From NCBI GenBank assembly GCA_020848545.1, contig JADLHZ010000020.1, positions 1 to 64,000 of the forward strand: a stretch of 64,000 bases of DNA, given 5' to 3'. The notes under the pieces are model-generated. The model did no database searches and was not told where the DNA came from. It saw only the letters and a list, made by a program, of their open reading frames with translations. Below are positions 58,780 to 64,000 of this stretch, in pieces. Origin of the DNA: Deltaproteobacteria bacterium. GTDB taxonomy: Bacteria; Myxococcota; JADLHZ01. The translations under genes and the position numbers were made by a program. How positions within the stretch are numbered: position 1 is the stretch's first letter; every line of letters starts with the position of its first letter.

Positions 58780-61115
58780 TTCGTCATGTCGAGCCACTTT
58801 TTGGCTTTGAGATACATCTCGTCGTCCGGCGGCACCATGGTGAGGACGCGCTCCCACGCGGCGCGCGCTGCCGCTCGGTCGCTGTCTTTGGCGATGTAGC
58901 CCTTGTTGACGAGGTCGCGGGCCTGGCTCTGGATCTCGCTGATCTTGCGCTTCGGCATGCCGTTCTCCGGTTGCAGCGCTTGCGCTTCTTTGAACGCTTT
59001 GTACGCGTCGAGATGGCGGCCCTGATCGAGGGCTTTTGTGCCGCTGACGATCAGCGCGTCGCCGTGCAGCGCGCGCAGCTCCACCGCGTACGCGCTCTTT
59101 CCCTGCGTAATCTTCGACTCGAACGCGAGCGCCTTCTTGATCGCGGCTTCCGCGCGCTGCGCCTTGGCGTCCTTGTAGACGTCCATGAACTTGCTGATCT
59201 TGTTCTTCAGCGCGACGGCATCGTCATTGCCGCCGGAGCCGAGCTCGTTGAGCGCGTCGTCGGCGCGCCCAGCCGCGAACGTGTCGAGCGCTTTGCCGAC
59301 GGCGCCTGGCTTCGGCTTCTCCTGGGGTCCCGGCTTGTCTTGCACGATCGGCTTGTCTTGTGGCGGTGGCCGGTCGTCGTGCCGTACTTCCACTGGCCGC
59401 GTTTTTTGGCTCACGCGCTCGAGCAGGCGCTTGACGTCCGGCTCGTCCTTGTACGTCTCGCCGATGTCGCGCGCGAGGATCGCCATCGTTTCTTGGTCCT
59501 TGCCGTCGATCGCTTTACGCACCGCTTGCAGCACGAGCTCGCGCACTTCTTCCTTCGCGGCGGTGACGTCGTTCTTGAACATCGTGTCTTTGGATACCTG
59601 CGCCAAGGACACGAGCGCGTCGGCGTAGCGGCCGTTCAACGCGCTGTTTCTCGCCTCGTCGAGCGCGGTGAGATTGCCGCGTTCTTTGCGCACGAGATCG
59701 AGCGTGTCCTTGTACTTCACTTCGTCGGGCATCGCCGCGATTGCGAGGTTCAGCTTCTCCTGCGCGCGATCGAGCTCTTTGGCCTTCAACGCGAGCAGCG
59801 CCGTCGTATACGCTTCGTCTGCGATCTCGGGCGGCGAGCGATCCGGCCCGCTGCCCTTGCGCGAGGCGACCGACCACACGACGATGGTCACGCCGACGAT
59901 GAGTGCGAGCGCGACGATGATCAGCGCGTACTTCTGCGAGCTCGATCCGTCGCGCTTCGCCATCAGCGCTTCGCTCAACGGGCCCGGCGAGTGCGCGCCG
60001 CTCTCCGCCGCCAGCGCTTCTTTGGCGACGATCCGGGAACGATGCTCGTTCTCCAGCTTGTGCGACTCGGTCTCGGTCGACTTGATGACGTCGCCCATCT
60101 CGACGAAGCGCAGGATGGTCTGGCCGAGCTTGATCGTGCTGCCGCTCGTCAGGTTCTGGCGCTCGATCTTGCGGCCGTCGACGATGGTGCCGTTGCCGCT
60201 GCGCTGATCGGTCGCCACGTACTGGCCCTGATCGATGAGCAAGCGGCAGTGCGTGCGCGACACCGACGGATCGTTGATGATGACGTCGTTGCCGGGCGCG
60301 CGGCCGATGGCGATGTCGCGCCCGTTCAGCACGAACTCTTTGCCGAGATCCGGCCCCTGGATGCAGATGAGCCGCGGCGCGTCGGGATCCTCCTGCGGGT
60401 CGGCCTGCGGCTCGTCCTCTTCGGCCCGCGGCGAGGAGCGCTCTTTGGCGAATTGATCCTTCACCGCGTTGATGCGCGCGGCGTCCTGCGTCGACATCTG
60501 ATCCATCGCGCCGGTCTCGGGCTCTTCGAGCTTCTTGATCTTGCTCTTCGTGCCGCTGTTCGTGCCGGTGTTGCCGCCCCAGCCGTCGTCTTTGAGCGCC
60601 TCTTGTCGCTCGGCTTCGGAGATGTCGAGCGTGGCCTTCAAGTCGCCGCCGCCGCGGCCTTCGCGCGTGGTCTTCGCCGGCGCCGATTTGACGAGCTCGC
60701 TCTCGGGATCCTTCGCCTCGTCCAGGCCGACGACGTCCTTGCGCACCGCCGTGTGCAGCGACGGATCTTGCACGGCTTCGCTCGGCGGCCGGCTCCAGTC
60801 TTCGAGCTCGCTCGGATCGTCTTTCACCTCGGGGTCGGCGCTGGGGTCGTCGCTCGGCTCTTTGCCTGCGATTTCGGCTATCGTTGGCGGATCTGCGTCG
60901 GCTTCGGTGGCGCGCGCTTCGTCGCTCAGCGATCGCTCCGACATGATCGCTTCCGAGCCGAGGACCTCGGTCGAAACGCCCGGGCTCGTCCGCTCGACTG
61001 CCTCCGTCACGGACGGAAAACGCACGACCGCGGTGCTCCCGCCCTCGTCCAATTCCTCATTGTCTTCTGGGTCCGAGGGGGGCGCCTCGGCGGTGTTTTT
61101 CGGCAGCTCCGACAT
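58776..61115 (-). CDS. FHA-domain protein with membrane span and C-terminal TPR-like repeats
   Basis: The 779-aa protein starts with about 240 acidic, disordered residues. An FHA domain follows: LICIQGPDLGKEFVLNGRDIAIGRAPGNDVIINDPSVSRTHCRLLIDQ...RSGNGTIVDGRKI, with the Arg, Ser and Asn-Gly that bind phosphothreonine. One membrane span (YALIIVALALIVGVTIVVW) leads to about 350 residues of helical repeats with TPR spacing (ALKAKELDRAQEKLNLAIAAMPDE, ALSNGRYADALVSLAQVS-type units). It may assemble phosphorylation-dependent complexes at the inner membrane. It is 41 bases downstream of a second FHA gene that follows tadBC, so a role in pilus-related secretion or envelope control is plausible. Confidence 0.82.
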   Translation of the reverse strand: MSELPKNTAEAPPSDPEDNEELDEGGSTAVVRFPSVTEAVERTSPGVSTEVLGSEAIMSERSLSDEARATEADADPPTIAEIAGKEPSDDPSADPEVKDDPSELEDWSRPPSEAVQDPSLHTAVRKDVVGLDEAKDPESELVKSAPAKTTREGRGGGDLKATLDISEAERQEALKDDGWGGNTGTNSGTKSKIKKLEEPETGAMDQMSTQDAARINAVKDQFAKERSSPRAEEDEPQADPQEDPDAPRLICIQGPDLGKEFVLNGRDIAIGRAPGNDVIINDPSVSRTHCRLLIDQGQYVATDQRSGNGTIVDGRKIERQNLTSGSTIKLGQTILRFVEMGDVIKSTETESHKLENEHRSRIVAKEALAAESGAHSPGPLSEALMAKRDGSSSQKYALIIVALALIVGVTIVVWSVASRKGSGPDRSPPEIADEAYTTALLALKAKELDRAQEKLNLAIAAMPDEVKYKDTLDLVRKERGNLTALDEARNSALNGRYADALVSLAQVSKDTMFKNDVTAAKEEVRELVLQAVRKAIDGKDQETMAILARDIGETYKDEPDVKRLLERVSQKTRPVEVRHDDRPPPQDKPIVQDKPGPQEKPKPGAVGKALDTFAAGRADDALNELGSGGNDDAVALKNKISKFMDVYKDAKAQRAEAAIKKALAFESKITQGKSAYAVELRALHGDALIVSGTKALDQGRHLDAYKAFKEAQALQPENGMPKRKISEIQSQARDLVNKGYIAKDSDRAAARAAWERVLTMVPPDDEMYLKAKKWLDMTK

Positions 61116-61156
61116 GTCGCTTTAAGCAGGGTAAACGGCCGAGAATAGGCTGTCCA

Positions 61157-62551
61157 TCATAATGGGCCGCGCAGCGCGCTCAGCCGCTCGTCGATCTGCT
61201 GGCGGCGTGGATCGTCCACCTTCGGGAAGAAGAGCTGCAGCTCCTTCAGGACGCTCTCGGCCTCCTGCAGCTGCCCGAGCTTCTTCGCTTTCTCGGCGAG
61301 GAAGAGCTTGCTCTGTAGGATCTCCTTGAGCTCGAGCTGCACGGCCTTCAGCTGCGCCTCCGCGCGGGCGTACTGCGGTGGGTGTGGATCGAGCGCCTCC
61401 ATCAAGAGGATCGCTTGGCGGTAGCTGTCCTCGGCGGACGCCAAGTTGCCGAGCGCAATCTTCTTGTTCTGCACGTCCTCGTCCGCCTTCTTCAGCGCCA
61501 CGAGCGCCCGGTCGAGCGACGCTTCCGGCAACGCGATCTCCGAGAGGCTGACGCCGCGGATGCCCCAGCGCGGCGCCTCGCCCGGCAGCGCCTTGTGCAC
61601 GAACGCGAGCACGTTCTCTTGCCCGGCCTTCAAGCGCTTGCGATCGAGCTTGAGCTCGATCTCGCCGCCCCACGCTTGCCCGGTGACCGGCACGTTGACG
61701 ATCGGCTCGCCGTTCAACACGATCGCGATCTCGTCTTCGCGCTCGATGCCGCCCGCGGTGAAGTGTACGACGGCGCGGCCACCGTTCGAGAGCCACGCGA
61801 ACTGCGCGCGCTCGGGCGTCGGCACGTCGACGCGGCCGGCGCCGAAGCTCTTCGCTTCGAGGTCCTGGGTGATCGCGAACTTCTTGTCCGAGAGGTTCTG
61901 CGCCTTCGGCTTGTAGAGGACCAAGAAGCCGACGACCGGGACCGCGAACGCGGCGAGCCCCGCGAGCGGGTAGAGGATGCGGCGGCGGCGTAAGCTCGGA
62001 TCCGGCAGGTTCTTGTGCGTCTCGAGCAGCGGATTGCGCGTCGGGCTCTTCGGCGGCTCCGGCGCCGCGGCCTTTCCGCCGCCGTTTCTTCGCGCTACCG
62101 CGGGGGTCGCCGAATCTTGGCGTTCCTTCAGCTCGCGCAGCTGCTTCAGGCTCACCGCGGAGGTGCGGATCTCCTCCAAGCGCGCGCGCTGCTCCGGGCT
62201 CTGCGGCGCGAAGAGCTCGGCGCGCTCGGTGTCGTCGTCCATCGTGAAGTGCGGCTGCGTGTCGGAGCCGGTGAACTCGAACTCCAAGCCGCCGAGCTGG
62301 ATCCGGTCCCCGTCTTTCAACGGCGCGTCGACGGCGGGCGAGTCGTTGACCCGGGTGCCGTTTTGGCTGCCGCAGTCCTTCAGCAAGTAGTGGCTGCCGT
62401 CGCGCACGATCTCGAAGTGGTGGCGCGAGACGTTCAAGTCGTAGAGCACGAGGTCGTTGTCGTGGTTTCGGCCCACACGTACCCGAGCCTTCGTGAACGA
62501 AAACTCCTTGCCCTCGGATTTGCCTCTCGTGACGGTGAGTCGAAAGCCCAT
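61157..62551 (-). CDS. FHA-domain protein, single-pass, with C-terminal helical repeats
   Basis: The 464-aa protein has an FHA domain at its N-terminus (RLTVTRGKSEGKEFSFTKARVRVGRNHDNDLVLYDLNVSRHHFEIVRDG...DCGSQNGTRVN) with all phosphothreonine-contact residues. A Lys/Arg-rich linker and a membrane span (RILYPLAGLAAFAVPVVGFLVLY, about residues 190-212) follow. Behind the span lie a beta domain (NVPVTGQAWGGEIELKLDRKRL) and helical repeats. The topology would put FHA in the cytoplasm and the repeats in the periplasm. It lies 57 bases after tadC. Together with the larger FHA protein it resembles the FHA components attached to some Tad and type III/VI loci. Confidence 0.83.
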   Translation of the reverse strand: MGFRLTVTRGKSEGKEFSFTKARVRVGRNHDNDLVLYDLNVSRHHFEIVRDGSHYLLKDCGSQNGTRVNDSPAVDAPLKDGDRIQLGGLEFEFTGSDTQPHFTMDDDTERAELFAPQSPEQRARLEEIRTSAVSLKQLRELKERQDSATPAVARRNGGGKAAAPEPPKSPTRNPLLETHKNLPDPSLRRRRILYPLAGLAAFAVPVVGFLVLYKPKAQNLSDKKFAITQDLEAKSFGAGRVDVPTPERAQFAWLSNGGRAVVHFTAGGIEREDEIAIVLNGEPIVNVPVTGQAWGGEIELKLDRKRLKAGQENVLAFVHKALPGEAPRWGIRGVSLSEIALPEASLDRALVALKKADEDVQNKKIALGNLASAEDSYRQAILLMEALDPHPPQYARAEAQLKAVQLELKEILQSKLFLAEKAKKLGQLQEAESVLKELQLFFPKVDDPRRQQIDERLSALRGPL

Positions 62552-62608
62552 AGCCGTGCGTTTGCGAAGTCTAGTAGAAGTTCGGCGTCTCGCAAATCGT
62601 TCGATCGC

Positions 62609-63451
62609 TCAGAACGCAAACGAGAAGATCATCGGCGCGAAGAGGATGATCCAAATCGTCGGAAACACGAAGATGACGAGCGGGATGAGGATCTTCACCG
62701 GCGCTTCGTTGGCGCGTTGCTCGGCCCGCTGCGAGCGCTCGACGCGCACGCCCTCGCTCTGCACGCGCAGCACTTTGCCGATCGACATGCCGAGCTTGTC
62801 GGCCTGGATGAGCGCGCTCAAGAAGGTGGTGAGCTGCGGCAAGTCCACGCGGGTCGCCATCTCGCGCATCGCTTGGCCGCGGGCGACGCCGACGCGGATC
62901 TGCGAGAGCATCAGGTTGAACTCTTCGCGCAGGGGGCCGGGCTTGCCCTTCTCGACCATCTTCGCCAGCGCCGCGGTGAAGTCGAGGCCGGCTTCGACGC
63001 CGAGGGTCAGAAGGTCCAAGTGAAAGGGGAGCTGGCGCAGCATCGCGTTGTGACGTTGCTTCACCTGATCGTTCAAGCGGATGACCGGCAGCAACAAGCC
63101 GGCGAAGAAGAACACCGGCACGAGCCACCCGTTTTGGGCGCCGGCGAAGAGCACGAAGCCGATGAGGCCGGCGAGGATTGCGCTGAGCACGCTGCGCGCG
63201 GCGAGGCCTTCGGGCGTGAGGTCATCGAGGCCGCCGGCCATCGTGATCTTCTTCTCGGTGCGCTGGCGAAAGCCTGCGGGCAGATAGGGCGCGACGCGCT
63301 TCCCCAAGCGATCGAGCGTGCGCTCGGTGAGGCCCTTCACGCGCTTCTTCACCGGCGGCTTGCCGACCGAGAGCTGCGCGGCGCCGAAGGTGAGCAAGCC
63401 CACCGAGAGCGCGGCGGCGACGGCGGCGAGGATGAGGGCAAGCGTCGTCAT
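62609..63451 (-). CDS. tadC: Tad pilus inner-membrane platform protein TadC
   Basis: TadC and TadB form the inner-membrane platform of the Tad/Flp type IVc pilus. The 280-aa protein is a type II secretion F-domain protein: membrane segment LALILAAVAAALSVGLLTFG at the start, then HLDLLTLGVEAGLDFTAALAKMVEKGKPGPLREEFNLMLSQIRVGVARGQAMREMATRVDLPQLTTFLSALIQADKLGMSIGKVLRVQSEGVRVERSQRAEQRANEAPVKILIPLVIFVFPTIW. The C-terminal GxxxAEKA-like helix pair is typical of TadC. The ATG at 63451 overlaps the tadB stop (ATGA). Confidence 0.9.
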   Translation of the reverse strand: MTTLALILAAVAAALSVGLLTFGAAQLSVGKPPVKKRVKGLTERTLDRLGKRVAPYLPAGFRQRTEKKITMAGGLDDLTPEGLAARSVLSAILAGLIGFVLFAGAQNGWLVPVFFFAGLLLPVIRLNDQVKQRHNAMLRQLPFHLDLLTLGVEAGLDFTAALAKMVEKGKPGPLREEFNLMLSQIRVGVARGQAMREMATRVDLPQLTTFLSALIQADKLGMSIGKVLRVQSEGVRVERSQRAEQRANEAPVKILIPLVIFVFPTIWIILFAPMIFSFAF

Positions 63452-64000
63452 AATTCGATCTGCACGATCCTTCGGATGACGAGCGCGCCCATCAGCTCCA
63501 TCACGACGATCAGAATGATGACGGCGTAGCCGAACCAGTGCTGCAGCATCGGCCGCGTCAGGTCAGGGCGAAAGTAGTCGAAGCCGGCCCACACGAAGAT
63601 CGGCATCAGGCCGATGATCACGCCTTGCAGCTTGCCCTGCGCCGTCAGCGTGCGGATGCGGCCTTCCAAGCGGAAGCGCTCGCGCAGCGTGCCGGCGAGC
63701 TTGTCGAACATCTCGGCCACGTTGCCGCCGACCTTCAAGGCGATCTGCGACGCTGACACGAAGAGATCGAGCTCGGTGCTGCCGACGCGCTCGGCCAAGT
63801 GATCGAGCGCTTCGTCGAGCGGCGTGCCGAGCTGCATCTCGCGCGTGAAGACCTTGAACTCTTGGCCGAGCGGCGCGTGCGCGTTTGCGGCGACCTCGGT
63901 CATCGCTTGGCGGAAGGTGAAGCCGCTGCGCATCGCGCCGGCGATCGCGACGAGCGCGTCGGCGAGCTGGTGATCGAAGTTCTCGACGCGCGCCTGCTTC
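63448..64000 (-). CDS. tadB: Tad pilus inner-membrane platform protein TadB (N-terminus off the window)
   Basis: The frame is open to the window edge and reads FDHQLADALVAIAGAMRSGFTFRQAMTEVAANAHAPLGQEF, then LGTPLDEALDHLAERVGSTELDLFVSASQIALKVGGNVAEMFDKLAGTLRERFRLEGRIRTLTAQGKLQG, and ends with two membrane spans (VIIGLMPIFVWAGFDYF, GYAVIILIVVMELMGALVIRRIV). This is the T2SSF domain of TadB. Only the C-terminal part is in the window; the ATG at 63933 is internal. It should form the platform with TadC. Confidence 0.88.
   Translation of the reverse strand, partial: KQARVENFDHQLADALVAIAGAMRSGFTFRQAMTEVAANAHAPLGQEFKVFTREMQLGTPLDEALDHLAERVGSTELDLFVSASQIALKVGGNVAEMFDKLAGTLRERFRLEGRIRTLTAQGKLQGVIIGLMPIFVWAGFDYFRPDLTRPMLQHWFGYAVIILIVVMELMGALVIRRIVQIEL

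Noticed and set aside
58719-61148. 809-codon plus-strand frame opposite the FHA-TPR gene
   Set aside because: It is the reverse of a gene with clear FHA and TPR features and has shadow-type composition.

Overview
The window is about 67% GC with very strong G/C preference at third codon positions. It carries many short-signal lipoproteins, a cysteine-rich surface protein whose C-terminus resembles a MYXO-CTERM sorting tail (Cys, one membrane span, Arg cluster), FHA/TPR proteins beside Tad pilus genes, and a B-type succinate dehydrogenase. Together these point to a member of the Myxococcota or a related deltaproteobacterial lineage. No rRNA, tRNA, CRISPR array, phage or complete insertion sequence was seen.

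Layout. 1-2.5 kb (minus): operon of four secreted lipoproteins. 2.6-7.5 kb (plus): isocitrate and malate dehydrogenase, a secreted protein and a membrane protein, the last two separated by a 23-bp tandem repeat. 7.6-11.8 kb: topA and an OmpA-type protein, converging on the 926-aa cysteine-rich surface protein (11.7-14.5 kb, minus). 14.6-20.2 kb: a 1022-aa protein with an internal S-adenosylhomocysteine-hydrolase-like module, translationally coupled to a Crp/Fnr regulator, followed by two small paralogous Crp-like proteins flanking a frame-disturbed pentapeptide-repeat gene. 20.2-25.5 kb: VWA protein, tyrS, hrpB. 25.5-31.5 kb: a likely iron-regulated locus (Fur-box-like site, imelysin-like lipoprotein, HTTM/gamma-carboxylase-like membrane protein, TonB-dependent receptor). 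31.5-36.5 kb: M43-like protease, a small secreted protein, apt-mtnP, and convergent class II aldolase-mtnA (methylthioadenosine salvage). 36.6-42.2 kb (minus): marC, sdhCAB and a DUF2142-type membrane protein. 42.2-45.4 kb: glnB and three envelope proteins. 45.4-51 kb (minus): complete molybdenum hydroxylase operon with XdhC and a MobA-like transferase, then a LysE exporter. 51-55.2 kb: envelope proteins, an FA2H-type hydroxylase, a Crp-type regulator with a long disordered N-terminus, and a thioredoxin-fold protein. 55.2-57.5 kb: mutM, a gene remnant, a 35-bp inverted repeat, a frameshifted DUF4160 gene and a DUF2442-HTH gene. 57.6-64 kb (minus): tadB-tadC, two FHA proteins and an aminotransferase.

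Functional links. MtnP, Apt, MtnA and the class II aldolase form a coherent route from methylthioadenosine to AMP plus a C-S sugar phosphate. Icd, Mdh and SdhABC supply TCA-cycle steps. The imelysin/HTTM/TonB genes form one overlapping operon behind the Fur-like site. The most novel-looking items are the SAHH-like/Crp operon with its two truncated Crp paralogues, the gamma-carboxylase-like iron operon, the dispersed 'GAAAAGGGACCGGGGA' repeat, and a recurrent CCGATAAC element placed just upstream of several start codons.
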